Below are positions 26,700-36,017 of a stretch of 64,000 bases of DNA, in pieces. This DNA comes from Zavarzinia compransoris (GTDB lineage: Bacteria > Pseudomonadota > Alphaproteobacteria > Zavarziniales > Zavarziniaceae). The notes under the pieces are model-generated. The model did no database searches, had not been told where the DNA came from, and was given only the letters and a program-made list of their open reading frames with translations. Numbering within the stretch: the first letter of the stretch is position 1; every line of letters starts with the position of its first letter. The stretch is from positions 565,085 through 629,084 of the forward strand of contig NZ_QGLF01000001.1 in NCBI RefSeq assembly GCF_003173055.1, given 5' to 3'. The position numbers and the translations under genes are program-made.

Positions 26700-26990
26700 A
26701 TTTGGTGGGGGGCTTCTGTTGCCCGGTGCCCCCCGAACCGCGCTTACCTAAAAATTAGGCAGCGAGCGCCATTTCGTTGTCGTTGGCACTTGTAGGATTG
26801 ACCCGATAACGGCGGTATCATGCCGGGCGAAAGAGCATCCCTTTACTACGCACGTCGATCCTGTTTCGCCCCCATCATCTGCCGACGACCGCGATCGGCC
26901 ATCGGCACATGGTGGAGGCGCCGGGTACCGCCCCCGGGTCCGTAACGTCTATTCCGAACTTCGTTTATCGCCATAGTCGGTTGCCCGACA
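26700..26990 (-). ncRNA. ssrA: tmRNA, circularly permuted two-piece form
   Basis: Rescues stalled ribosomes by trans-translation. The gene reads on the minus strand in permuted order: first the acceptor piece (from about 26990), ending in CGCCTCC-A-CCA at 26910, then an intervening segment removed in processing (about 26909-26874), then the coding piece starting GGGGGCG at 26873. GGGGGCG pairs with CGCCTCC to form a 7-bp acceptor stem with a G-U at the third pair, the alanine identity element. The coding piece holds GGATCGACGTGCG (D-loop region), the tag frame (26787-26755) and a 3' hairpin GGGGGGC/GCCCCCC. This permuted form is characteristic of alphaproteobacteria. The outer ends are approximate. 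Confidence 0.94.
26755..26787 (-). other. tmRNA tag reading frame
   Basis: The codons read ANDNEMALAA then TAA. With the alanine carried by the charged tmRNA, the full tag is AANDNEMALAA. It keeps the ANDN start and the LAA end needed for SspB/ClpX and ClpXP recognition in relatives; the E. coli frame encodes ANDENYALAA. Confidence 0.93.
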
Positions 26991-26996
26991 CCGCTA

Positions 26997-27025
26997 GATA
27001 TAGGCGATCGCCCGCGGGATTTGAA
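26997..27025 (-). promoter_or_regulatory. ssrA: Candidate promoter of ssrA
   Basis: On the minus strand TTCAAA (27025-27020) and TATATC (27002-26997) are separated by 17 bp. The predicted transcript start near 26990 coincides with the start of the acceptor-piece structure. Each hexamer matches consensus at four of six positions. Confidence 0.5.
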
Positions 27026-27065
27026 GGCTTATACTTGGCCCCGTGAAAGCCGAGCGTGGCAGGGC

Positions 27066-27878
27066 ATGACAGACCAGAAGACAGCGACCGCGAAGCCGCG
27101 CCGCCGGCGCCCCTTCGGCCGGACCTTGCGGCTGCGGCTGGCCGATCTCTACCGTGGTTCCGACCCGCTGACCGTCGCCTTCCGCTACGGGCTCTTCGTC
27201 TTCGATCTGGCGACCATCGTCTATTTCGTCGGGGTTTCCTTCGTCGCCGAGTCGGGCTTCTGGCAGATCGACCTCGCGATCGGGGTCCTGATGGCGCTCG
27301 ATGTCGCGGCGCGCTTCGTCATCGCCCCCCGGCCCTTGCGCCATCTCCTGCTGCCGAGCACGCTCTTCGACCTTGTGGTCGTCGCCTCGCTGCTCGTGCC
27401 CGGGCTCGAGAGCCTGGCGTTCCTGCGCATCCTGCGGGCGCGGCGCATCGCGGTCTCCTATCAGGTGCTGGGCGAGTTGAAGCGGCTCTCGCCCTGGCTG
27501 GAGGAAAAGGAGATGGCGGTCCGGGCCGGGCTCGACCTCTTCGTCTTCATCTTCATCATGTCGGGCGTCATCTTCGCCCTCCAGCACCGGGTCAATCCGG
27601 GCATCCATACCTTTGCCGATGCGATCTATTTCACGGTGACCACGCTCACCACCACCGGTTTCGGCGATGTCGTCCTCGTCGGCCAATGGGGCCGGCTGCT
27701 GTCGGTGATCGTGATGATCGTCGGCGTCAGCCTGTTCCTGAACCTCGTCCGGGCGGTGCTGCGGCCGACCGGCGTCTATGTCAAATGCACCGGCTGCGGC
27801 CTGATCCGGCATGATCGGGACGCCATCCATTGCAAGCATTGCGGCACCCTGCTGCGCCACGATCACCAGGGCATCTGA
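27066..27878 (+). CDS. Voltage-sensor-type potassium channel with C-terminal zinc ribbon
   Basis: 270 residues from ATG 27066. Helices S1-S4 lie at about 41-135, with an S4-like Arg series in LRILRARRIAV (R121, R124, R126, R127). The pore loop TTLTTTGFGD (192-201) is a K+ selectivity-filter variant (GFGD for GYGD), flanked by S5 (about 153-172) and S6 (about 211-232). After S6 comes a compact zinc ribbon with Cys at 241, 244, 256 and 259. The cytosolic ribbon in place of the usual RCK or cyclic-nucleotide domain is the odd feature; it may bind a partner or sense metal or redox state. The gene diverges from ssrA. Confidence 0.88.
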   Translation: MTDQKTATAKPRRRRPFGRTLRLRLADLYRGSDPLTVAFRYGLFVFDLATIVYFVGVSFVAESGFWQIDLAIGVLMALDVAARFVIAPRPLRHLLLPSTLFDLVVVASLLVPGLESLAFLRILRARRIAVSYQVLGELKRLSPWLEEKEMAVRAGLDLFVFIFIMSGVIFALQHRVNPGIHTFADAIYFTVTTLTTTGFGDVVLVGQWGRLLSVIVMIVGVSLFLNLVRAVLRPTGVYVKCTGCGLIRHDRDAIHCKHCGTLLRHDHQGI

Positions 27879-27894
27879 GCCCAAGGAAACGGCC

Positions 27895-28404
27895 ATGAGC
27901 CTGAAATCCCAGTTCCGCGACCTTGCCGCCTATAACGCATGGGCCAACCGGCGGCTCTATGATGCCGCCGCCGGGCTTTCGGATGCGGATTATCACCGCG
28001 ATGTCGGCGCCTTCTTCCGCTCGCTCTCGGGCACGTTGAACCATATCGCCGTCGCCGACGTGCTGTGGCTGCAACGCCTGACCGGACAGGCCTTCGCGAC
28101 GGTCGACCGGCTGGATTTCGTGCTGGCCGACACGCTGCCCGGATTGCGCACGGCGCGCGACGAACTCGACCGCCGCCTGACCGCCATGGTCGACGGTTTT
28201 TCCGACGCCGACCTCGACGCCGTCGCCGCCTATCGGACCATGACGGCAGGGGCGGCCAGCAACCGCCGGGCCGACATGATCCAGCATGTCTTCAATCACC
28301 AGACCCACCACCGGGGGCAGGCCCATGTCGTCCTGTCCCTGCTGCGGCCCGGGGTGGAGCCGCCGGCGCTCGACCTCATCCGCTTCCTGAACACCCGGTC
28401 CTGA
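27895..28404 (+). CDS. DinB-family metal-binding protein
   Basis: 169 residues from ATG 27895, chosen for its AAGGA ribosome site; an earlier in-frame start would overlap the channel gene. The four-helix DinB/YfiT fold is marked by the metal-binding His triad: H50 in LNHIAVAD, and H135 and H139 in NHQTHHRGQ. DinB proteins are damage-inducible or thiol-transferase-like metalloproteins; the substrate of this one is unknown. It follows the channel gene by 16 bp and precedes a small membrane protein by 3 bp, so the three may be one operon. Confidence 0.9.
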   Translation: MSLKSQFRDLAAYNAWANRRLYDAAAGLSDADYHRDVGAFFRSLSGTLNHIAVADVLWLQRLTGQAFATVDRLDFVLADTLPGLRTARDELDRRLTAMVDGFSDADLDAVAAYRTMTAGAASNRRADMIQHVFNHQTHHRGQAHVVLSLLRPGVEPPALDLIRFLNTRS

Positions 28405-28407
28405 GGC

Positions 28408-28659
28408 ATGCGGGCCGCCGCCTTCATCATCGCCGGCCTTCAGGGGGCGATCTTCCTCCTGATGCTGGCGACCGCGCTGTTCACCCGTACGGATGCGGCC
28501 GGCGACGGCATGGCCCAGGGCTTCGCCGTGATCTCCGGCCTCGTCCTTCTGGTCTCCGGCGTGCCGGCGCTGGTTCTGGCCGTTCTCGGCCGGGCCCTCG
28601 GCTTTGCGCTGTTCTGGGGCTTGCTGCCGCTTCTGTTCTTGGTCGCGCTGCTGGGCTGA
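28408..28659 (+). CDS. Small three-helix membrane protein
   Basis: 83 residues, nearly all hydrophobic: helices at about 5-25 (FIIAGLQGAIFLLMLATALF), 36-60 and 62-82. No family recognised. It starts 3 bp after the DinB gene and probably shares its mRNA. It converges on the M23 peptidase gene, with 6 bp between stops. Confidence 0.7.
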   Translation: MRAAAFIIAGLQGAIFLLMLATALFTRTDAAGDGMAQGFAVISGLVLLVSGVPALVLAVLGRALGFALFWGLLPLLFLVALLG

Positions 28660-28665
28660 GCCCGT

Positions 28666-29466
28666 TCAATCCGCCTTCGGCAGATAGGGGGCGGGGTCCA
28701 GTTGCAGCCCGTACCAGGCGAGGCCGAAATGGAGATGCGGCCCGGTCACCCGCCCGGTCGCGCCGGACAGGGCGATGGTTTGGCCCGCCGTCACCGCCTG
28801 TCCCTCGCTCACGTCGACGCGGGAGAGATGGGCGTAAAGCGTCTGCACCCCGGCGCCGTGGTCGATGATCACCGTGCCGCCGGTGAAATAGAGATCGCCG
28901 GCAGCCAGCGTCACCCGGCCGGCGGCGGCGGCCTTGATCGGCGTGCCGGTCGGCACCGCGACGTCGAGGCCGAGGTGCGGCTGGCGCGGCTGGCCGTTCA
29001 GGATGCGCTGGCTGCCGTAGATGCCGGAAATCCGCCCGGTCGCCGGCCACCGGAACCCGGCCTGCCAGTCGAAGGCGGCACGGTCGGCCTGGCGCGCGGC
29101 CTGGATCCGGCTGCGTTCCCATTTGATCCGTTCCTGGGTTTCCGGGTCCGGATTGACCTTCTTGTCGGGCAGGCCGTCGATCCGCTGGATGTCCCAATCC
29201 TGCGTCAGGATCGGGCGGCGTAGGGTGGTCACCTTGTCCTTGTCGTCCCGGACCTCGATCGCCAGTTCGCCCGCCGCATCCCGCCCGATGCCGAGGACGA
29301 AACCGCCGTCCGGCGCGACGTGCAGGACGCGGCCGTCGTAGCGGATCTCCTCCCAGCGCTCGGCATGGCCGAAGACGAGGCGGCCTTGGCGGACCTCGCC
29401 GTCGATGGTGGCCGCCCGGGCGCCGCCGGCGGCGACCAGGGCAAGGGCGGCGAGAAGCCGGATCAC
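28666..29466 (-). CDS. Secreted M23-family (LytM) peptidase
   Basis: 266 residues from a GTG start at 29466 that overlaps the DUF2093 stop as GTGA; this start places a clean signal peptide (IRLLAALALVAAGGARA) at the N-terminus. The C-terminal LytM domain (about 145-260) has HLGLDVAV, the HxxxD metal ligands, and the HLHFG catalytic motif. It probably cuts peptidoglycan cross-bridges. A beta-rich region precedes the domain. Operon: xseA - DUF2093 - this gene. Confidence 0.9.
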   Translation of the reverse strand: MIRLLAALALVAAGGARAATIDGEVRQGRLVFGHAERWEEIRYDGRVLHVAPDGGFVLGIGRDAAGELAIEVRDDKDKVTTLRRPILTQDWDIQRIDGLPDKKVNPDPETQERIKWERSRIQAARQADRAAFDWQAGFRWPATGRISGIYGSQRILNGQPRQPHLGLDVAVPTGTPIKAAAAGRVTLAAGDLYFTGGTVIIDHGAGVQTLYAHLSRVDVSEGQAVTAGQTIALSGATGRVTGPHLHFGLAWYGLQLDPAPYLPKAD

Positions 29467-29678
29467 GATTGCGGCATCAGGCCGGCCCGTTTCAGGGCCG
29501 CCTCGGGCGAGGCATAGGGTTCCTGCCGGTCGACCGACCAGTAGCGCAGGTCTTCGAGGGCGATCCGCTTGCCCGTCACCGCGCAGATGACATAGGCGCC
29601 GGGCCACAGCACCTTGAACTGGCCGTGATCGTAGAGAATCTTGGCGGGGGCGGCGGTATCCATCGAAGCGATATCCAT
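29463..29678 (-). CDS. DUF2093 protein
   Basis: 71 residues. It matches the small alphaproteobacterial DUF2093 family (AKILYDHGQFKVLWPG, AVTGKRIALEDLRYWSVD). The start codon shares a base with the xseA stop (TGATG) and the stop overlaps the peptidase GTG. The xseA-DUF2093 order is common in the class. No function is known. Confidence 0.88.
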   Translation of the reverse strand: MDIASMDTAAPAKILYDHGQFKVLWPGAYVICAVTGKRIALEDLRYWSVDRQEPYASPEAALKRAGLMPQS

Positions 29679-31228
29679 CAGATCAGGGTGCCCTGTTCGG
29701 GCGGCGTGGTCTCGGTCTTGCGCGGGCGGCGGCGCGGCGGATTTTCGCTGCCGGTGGCGACGGCGGCGACCTTGCCGTCCGCGAATTCGATTTCGAGCGC
29801 ATCGCCCGCACCCAATGCCGCGGCGGCGGTCGCCAGCTTGCCGTCCCGGCGCACCACCGCATAGCCCCGCGCCAGCACCCGGTGATAGCCGAGGCTTTCC
29901 AGCAATTGCGCCGGCGTCGCCAGGCGCCGCTCGCCGGCCTCGACCGCCCGGCGCATGGCGGGGGACAGGCGCTCGGCCAATTGGGTCAGGCGGTCGCCGC
30001 GCTGGCGGATCTCGCTTTGCAGGACGGTGGGGCGCAGGCCGCCCGCGACTTCCGCCAGCAGGCGCCGGCGGTCGCCGATCAGGCCGAGCAGGGCGCGCGG
30101 CAGGCGCTTGCCGAGATCGCCCAGGCGCTGTTCCGCCGCCGCGATCTGCTGGCGCGGGTCGCGCAGGCCGCCGGCAACCTCGGCCAATTGGCGGCGGCGG
30201 TCGCCGATCAGGCCGAGCAGGGCGCGCGGCAGCCGTTCGCCGAGATCGTCCAGGCGCTGTTCGGCCGCTTCGATCAGGGTCTTCGGGTGGCGCAGGCCGC
30301 GGGCCAGGCCGTCCAGCCTCGTGGCGCGTTCCGCCAGCAGGCGGCGCGCGGCCTGGCGGGCGCGGGCGCCCATCTCCTCCACCCGGTCCAGCAGTTCGGC
30401 GCGCACCGGCACGGCCATCTCGGCCGCGGCGGTCGGGGTCGGCGCCCGCCGGTCCGAGGCGAAATCGATCAAGGTGGTGTCGGTCTCATGGCCGACCGCG
30501 GAAATCAGCGGGATGCGGCTGGCGGCGGCGGCCCGCACCACCGCCTCCTCGTTGAAGGCCCAGAGGTCTTCCAGGCTGCCGCCGCCCCGGGCGACGATCA
30601 GCAGGTCCGGGCGCGGCACCGGGCCGCCGGGGGCGATCGCATTGAAGCCGGCGATGGCCCGGGCCACCTGTTCGGCGGCACCGTCGCCCTGGACCGCGAC
30701 CGGCCAGACCAGAACATGGCGCGGGAAGCGGTCCGCCAGCCGGTGCAGGATGTCGCGGATCACGGCCCCGGTGGGCGAGGTGACGACGCCGATGACCCCG
30801 GGCAGGAAGGGCAGGGCGCGCTTCCGCTCCGGGGCGAAGAGACCCTCCGCCGCCAGTTTCCGCTTCCGCTCCTCAAGGAGGGCCATCAGGGCGCCGACGC
30901 CCGCCGGCTCCAGGCTCTCGGCGACGATCTGGTATTTCGAGCGCCCGGGATAGGTGGTCAGCCGCCCGGTGACCACCACTTCGAGCCCGTCTTCCGGGCG
31001 GAATTTCAGGCGCCCGGCGACATTCCGCCAGGCGACGCCGTCGAGGACCGCATCCACATCCTTCAGGGCGAAATAGAGATGGCCCGATGAATGCCGCTTC
31101 ACCCCCGACATCTCGCCCCGGACGCGGACCAGCGCGAAACGGTCCTCGACCGTCCGTTTCAGAAGGGAGGAGAGTTCCGAGACCGAGAGTTCGGGCAGAT
31201 TCGGGCTGGCTGCGTCTTCCATGCTCAT
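29678..31228 (-). CDS. xseA: Exodeoxyribonuclease VII large subunit
   Basis: 516 residues from ATG 31228 (MSMEDAAS). The OB-fold (about 12-110, with VRGEMSGVKRHSSGHLYFALKD) is followed by the nuclease domain (VIGVVTSPTGAVIRDIL, RGGGSLEDLWAFN, SAVGHETDTTLIDFASDRRAPTPTA in pieces). The C-terminal coiled coil contains two copies of a 43-residue unit (129 bp apart in DNA, LPRALLGLIGDRRR). It degrades single-stranded DNA with XseB, which is not in this window. It diverges from purD across 49 bp. Confidence 0.94.
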   Translation of the reverse strand: MSMEDAASPNLPELSVSELSSLLKRTVEDRFALVRVRGEMSGVKRHSSGHLYFALKDVDAVLDGVAWRNVAGRLKFRPEDGLEVVVTGRLTTYPGRSKYQIVAESLEPAGVGALMALLEERKRKLAAEGLFAPERKRALPFLPGVIGVVTSPTGAVIRDILHRLADRFPRHVLVWPVAVQGDGAAEQVARAIAGFNAIAPGGPVPRPDLLIVARGGGSLEDLWAFNEEAVVRAAAASRIPLISAVGHETDTTLIDFASDRRAPTPTAAAEMAVPVRAELLDRVEEMGARARQAARRLLAERATRLDGLARGLRHPKTLIEAAEQRLDDLGERLPRALLGLIGDRRRQLAEVAGGLRDPRQQIAAAEQRLGDLGKRLPRALLGLIGDRRRLLAEVAGGLRPTVLQSEIRQRGDRLTQLAERLSPAMRRAVEAGERRLATPAQLLESLGYHRVLARGYAVVRRDGKLATAAAALGAGDALEIEFADGKVAAVATGSENPPRRRPRKTETTPPEQGTLI

Positions 31229-31277
31229 CGGAACATGATACAAGCAGGGCCGGAAAATTGGTCGAGGTTCTTTACCG

Positions 31278-32558
<1,281 letters not shown>

Positions 32559-32632
32559 TCACCACGGTTGACCGCGATTTCGGAGCGTCCTAGCGTCCCC
32601 CGCACATAATCGTTAACGGGGAGAGCGGGTTC

Positions 32633-33709
32633 ATGGTCGTGGTGGCACCGGGGGAACAGGGCGTGGACATCGGCGCGGTGCGCGAGGCGCATCGCTTCGA
32701 CGAGGACCGGCTCGCCGAATACCTGACAGCGGCCATTCCGGGCTTCGCCGGGCCGATGGAGGTGCGCCAGTTCAAGGGCGGCCAGTCCAACCCGACCTTC
32801 CTGCTGACCACGCCCGGCCGGCGCTATGTCCTGCGCAAGAAGCCGCCGGGCAAGCTGCTCGCCTCCGCCCATCAGATCGAGCGCGAATACAAGGTGATCG
32901 AGGCCCTGGCGGCGACCGAGGTGCCCGTCGCCCCTGCGCTCGTGCTGTGCGAGGACCCGGAGATCATCGGCACCGCCTTCTACGTCATGGGCCATGTCGA
33001 CGGCCGCGTGCTGCGCGATCCCCAGCTGCCCGGCCTGATGCCGGAGGAACGCGCGGCGATCTACGATTCGATGAACGACGTCCTGGCCAAGCTGCACAAG
33101 GTCGATGTCGCCGCCGTCGGCCTCGGCGATTTCGGCAAGCCCGGCAATTATTTCGAGCGCCAGATCGGCCGCTGGACCAAGCAGTACGACTTGGCCAAGA
33201 CCGGCGAGGTGGCGGCCATGGACCGGCTGATCGCCTGGCTGCCGGCCCATATCCCCCCGGGCGACGACGTCGCCATCGCCCATGGCGATTTCCGCCTGGA
33301 AAACTCGATCTATCACCCGACCGAGCCGCGCATGATCGCGCTGCTGGACTGGGAACTGTCGACCCTCGGCCATCCCCTGGCCGACCTTGCCTATAATTGC
33401 ATGCCCTATCACATCGCCGATCCGACCATGGGCAATCTCATGGGGGTCGATTTCGCCGCGACCGGCATTCCGAGCGAGGCCGACTATCTCGCCGCCTATT
33501 GCCGCCGCACCGGGCGCGACGGCATTCCCCATTGGGAATTCTATCTGGCGTTCTCGATGTTCCGCCTCGCCTCCATCGCGCAAGGGGTCTACAAGCGCGG
33601 CCTCGACGGCAATGCCAGTTCGGAGAAGGCGGTGATGTATGGCGCCGTCGCCACCTTCCTGGCCGAACTCGCCGTCGATGTCCTGAAGCGCGCGGGGCGG
33701 GACATCTGA
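32633..33709 (+). CDS. Phosphotransferase-family (ACAD10-like) kinase
   Basis: 358 residues with the aminoglycoside-phosphotransferase/choline-kinase fold. The Gly-rich ATP region (FKGGQSNPTFLLTTPGRRYVLRKKP), the catalytic loop IAHGDFRLENSIYHP and the metal motif ALLDWELSTLGHPLADLAYN are all present. Proteins of this subgroup (ACAD10 N-terminal-like) lie near acyl-CoA dehydrogenases and may phosphorylate hydroxyacyl groups. The substrate is unknown here. A GGGAGAG ribosome site precedes the ATG. Confidence 0.88.
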   Translation: MVVVAPGEQGVDIGAVREAHRFDEDRLAEYLTAAIPGFAGPMEVRQFKGGQSNPTFLLTTPGRRYVLRKKPPGKLLASAHQIEREYKVIEALAATEVPVAPALVLCEDPEIIGTAFYVMGHVDGRVLRDPQLPGLMPEERAAIYDSMNDVLAKLHKVDVAAVGLGDFGKPGNYFERQIGRWTKQYDLAKTGEVAAMDRLIAWLPAHIPPGDDVAIAHGDFRLENSIYHPTEPRMIALLDWELSTLGHPLADLAYNCMPYHIADPTMGNLMGVDFAATGIPSEADYLAAYCRRTGRDGIPHWEFYLAFSMFRLASIAQGVYKRGLDGNASSEKAVMYGAVATFLAELAVDVLKRAGRDI

Positions 33710-33710
33710 T

Positions 33711-34574
33711 CTATCCGATCGCGGTCCGGAACGAGGCGTGGCGGGGCCGCCAGCCGAGCGCCCTGAGCTTTCCCGCCGCCATCTGCTGGTCGAGCGTCGG
33801 CCCCTCGGCCCAGGCGCCATGTTCCGCCACGACATCGGACAGGGGGCGGTGGCGCATGCGGGTGGCGCCATGGGTGGCGGCGACATGGGCCACGATCTCG
33901 GCCAGCGGCACGCCGTCCTCGGCGCTGGCGTTGAAATGGCCGGTCAGGCCGGGGTTTTCCAGCAGCAGGCGGTAGGCGTCGGCGAGATCGTCGCGATGCA
34001 CCAGGGGCCAGCGGGTTTCGATGCTGCCCCAATATTCGATCGGCCGGCCCGCCTTGGCGTCACTCACCATGCGGGCAAAGGCGCCGGCGAACTCGTGATA
34101 GACCATGGCGGGATGGATGATCGCGGTGACGAGGCCCGGGGCGGCCAGCAGGCTTTCGCCGTGGCGGACCATCCAGGCGAAGGCCGGCGGCGGGGCAAAG
34201 TCGTCGCCATCGCCCGCGACCCGGTCCCCCGTCGCCCCATAGAGCCAGCAGCCGCCGGTATAGAGAACGCGCAGCGGCGTCGGGCGTCGGGCGCCGGCCT
34301 CGATCAGGGCGTCGGCAATGCCCGCGTCCACCGCATCCATGTCGTCGGTGAAGGTGCAGGCCGTCTGGATGACCGTGTCCATCTGGTCCAGCAGGTGAGA
34401 CCAGGGCTGGGGCCGGCGCATGTCGCCGCGGAAGAAGGGCAGGCCGAGCGTGGTCAGGATCCGGTCCGAATCGACCCTGCGGCTCAAGCCCAGGACATCG
34501 TGGCCCTGGCCTGCCAGCCTTGTGGCCACGGCGGCGCCGATCGTGCCGGTCGCCCCCAGGACGAGGATCTTCAT
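33711..34574 (-). CDS. NAD(P)-dependent epimerase/reductase-like protein
   Basis: 287 residues, extended-SDR type. The N-terminal dinucleotide motif is VLGATGTIGAAVATRLAGQGHDV. The usual YxxxK catalytic pair is not evident; the corresponding region reads LYTGGCWLYGATGDR, so this may be an atypical SDR or a non-catalytic NmrA-like sensor. It converges on the phosphotransferase gene with 1 bp between stop codons. Confidence 0.8.
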   Translation of the reverse strand: MKILVLGATGTIGAAVATRLAGQGHDVLGLSRRVDSDRILTTLGLPFFRGDMRRPQPWSHLLDQMDTVIQTACTFTDDMDAVDAGIADALIEAGARRPTPLRVLYTGGCWLYGATGDRVAGDGDDFAPPPAFAWMVRHGESLLAAPGLVTAIIHPAMVYHEFAGAFARMVSDAKAGRPIEYWGSIETRWPLVHRDDLADAYRLLLENPGLTGHFNASAEDGVPLAEIVAHVAATHGATRMRHRPLSDVVAEHGAWAEGPTLDQQMAAGKLRALGWRPRHASFRTAIG

Positions 34575-34819
34575 TATATCAGGACCTTCATTTGTTTCCT
34601 CCGCCGGCTTGCGGTCTTGTCGCGCAGCCGGCCCCGGCAGAGACCCATTGCCGCTTCTTGTTGAGGTTGCGGGCCTTCGGCCGGGCCACCCATTTCAATA
34701 GACCAGCGTCCCCGCCGAAAGGAAACGGGCGGAAAGCCGCGAAACTTCGAATACCGGAATATTCTATTCCAGGTTACATTGATCCGTGGATTTCATTTTC
34801 CCGGTATTGATTAGGGGGC

Positions 34820-35473
34820 ATGATGCGCCAGTCGATTTTTCTGCCGATCGCGGCGCTCGGCCTGGTTGGCCTTTCGGCTTGCGCGAAGATCCACGACCCG
34901 CGGCAACACACCCCGAACAATGCCTTCTATTACAAGGCCGGGGCGGAGCCCCTGGCCCGCTGCCTTTATCGCGCCGGCCGCGTGGCGGATCGCTGCGGCA
35001 TCTTCGCCCTTGCCCTCGGCCTCGAGGAGGATGGCAAGACCTACACCGTCCGCTGCTACCGGAACGAGGCCGCCCAGCCGGGCGCGGGGGCGGCCGGGGC
35101 GGGGGTGATGGGTTTCATCGTCGGCCAGGCGATCGACCGGGCGATGCGGGACACCTTCGATGACGACCTGAACCGAAACACATTCTTCATGGCCGGCCTC
35201 CGCGACGTGGGCGAAAATCTGGTCCAGGTTCGCCTGTGGTTCGGCCCTGTCGCCTTCCATAGCGAAGCGCGTTTCCGCGATGTGAAGGAAAGCCTGGATA
35301 AATGCGCCGGGGCCGGTCCTCTGGACCCGCCGCCGGCGAATGTGCCGCCGCCGGTCGCCTTGCGTCCGACGACCGTGCCGGCCGGAACGTCGATCGATCC
35401 GGGGACCTTGGGCAGGGGCGCGGCCCCAGCGGCCCCCGCCGCCCCGAAAACCGAGGGCAAGACCACGCCCTAA
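34820..35473 (+). CDS. Hypothetical lipoprotein
   Basis: 217 residues. Signal peptide with lipobox LSAC (Cys21), so an envelope lipoprotein. The central domain (about 22-160) is of no family I recognise; it has a Gly/Ala-rich hydrophobic patch (GAGAAGAGVMGFIVGQAID) like glycine-zipper segments. The C-terminal 45 residues are Pro/Ala-rich and disordered. An AGGGGG ribosome site precedes the tandem ATG-ATG start. The 245 bp upstream hold no other gene that I can see. Confidence 0.75.
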   Translation: MMRQSIFLPIAALGLVGLSACAKIHDPRQHTPNNAFYYKAGAEPLARCLYRAGRVADRCGIFALALGLEEDGKTYTVRCYRNEAAQPGAGAAGAGVMGFIVGQAIDRAMRDTFDDDLNRNTFFMAGLRDVGENLVQVRLWFGPVAFHSEARFRDVKESLDKCAGAGPLDPPPANVPPPVALRPTTVPAGTSIDPGTLGRGAAPAAPAAPKTEGKTTP

Positions 35474-35481
35474 GTCTGTCC

Positions 35482-35506
35482 GATTCTGGCTGAATCAGCC
35501 AAAATC
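35482..35506. other. Palindrome containing two GANTC sites
   Basis: GATTCTGGCTGAATCAGCC followed by AAAATC, an inverted repeat TGGCTGA/TCAGCCA centred between the lipoprotein and tadA, which converge here. It contains GATTC and GAATC, both CcrM targets. No T-run follows the stem on either strand, so a terminator role is weak. Confidence 0.45.
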
Positions 35507-35534
35507 GAAAAAGACGAACGGCCGCTGACGAACT

Positions 35535-35984
35535 CTAACGCCGCCCGGCGAAAAATTCCCGCAGCAGCCGGGCCGCATCGTCGCCGCCGATGCCGTCGTA
35601 GACCTCCGGCGCGTGGTGGCAGGTGGGCTGGCCGTAGAAGCGCGGGCCGTGGCTGACCGCGCCGCCCTTCGGATCGTCGGCGCCGAAATAGAGCCGGCGG
35701 ATCCGGGCGAAGGAAATGGCGCCGGCGCACATGGCGCAGGGCTCCAGCGTCACATAGAGATCGAGGCCGGTCAGGCGCTCCTGGCCCAGGCGGGCGCAGG
35801 CGGCGCGGATGGCCAGCACCTCGGCATGGGCGGTGGGATCGTTCAATTCGCGGGTGCGGTTGCCGGCGGCGGCGACGATCGCCCGTGTCGCCGGATCGAC
35901 GATGACGGCGCCGACCGGCACTTCGCCGCGGGCGGCGGCGGCCTCGGCTTCGATCAGGGCGTGGTCCATCGGCGTCTTGGTCAT
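35535..35984 (-). CDS. tadA: tRNA(adenine34) deaminase
   Basis: 149 residues of the cytidine-deaminase fold. The zinc and catalytic motif is HAE in DPTAHAEVLAIR and the second motif is PCAMC in TLEPCAMCAGAI. It makes inosine at the tRNA-Arg wobble position. It diverges from the pseudouridine synthase gene across only 33 bp, a common order. Confidence 0.94.
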   Translation of the reverse strand: MTKTPMDHALIEAEAAAARGEVPVGAVIVDPATRAIVAAAGNRTRELNDPTAHAEVLAIRAACARLGQERLTGLDLYVTLEPCAMCAGAISFARIRRLYFGADDPKGGAVSHGPRFYGQPTCHHAPEVYDGIGGDDAARLLREFFAGRR

Positions 35985-36017
35985 GGCATTGGGAAATTAC
36001 ACGACTATGATCCGCCC

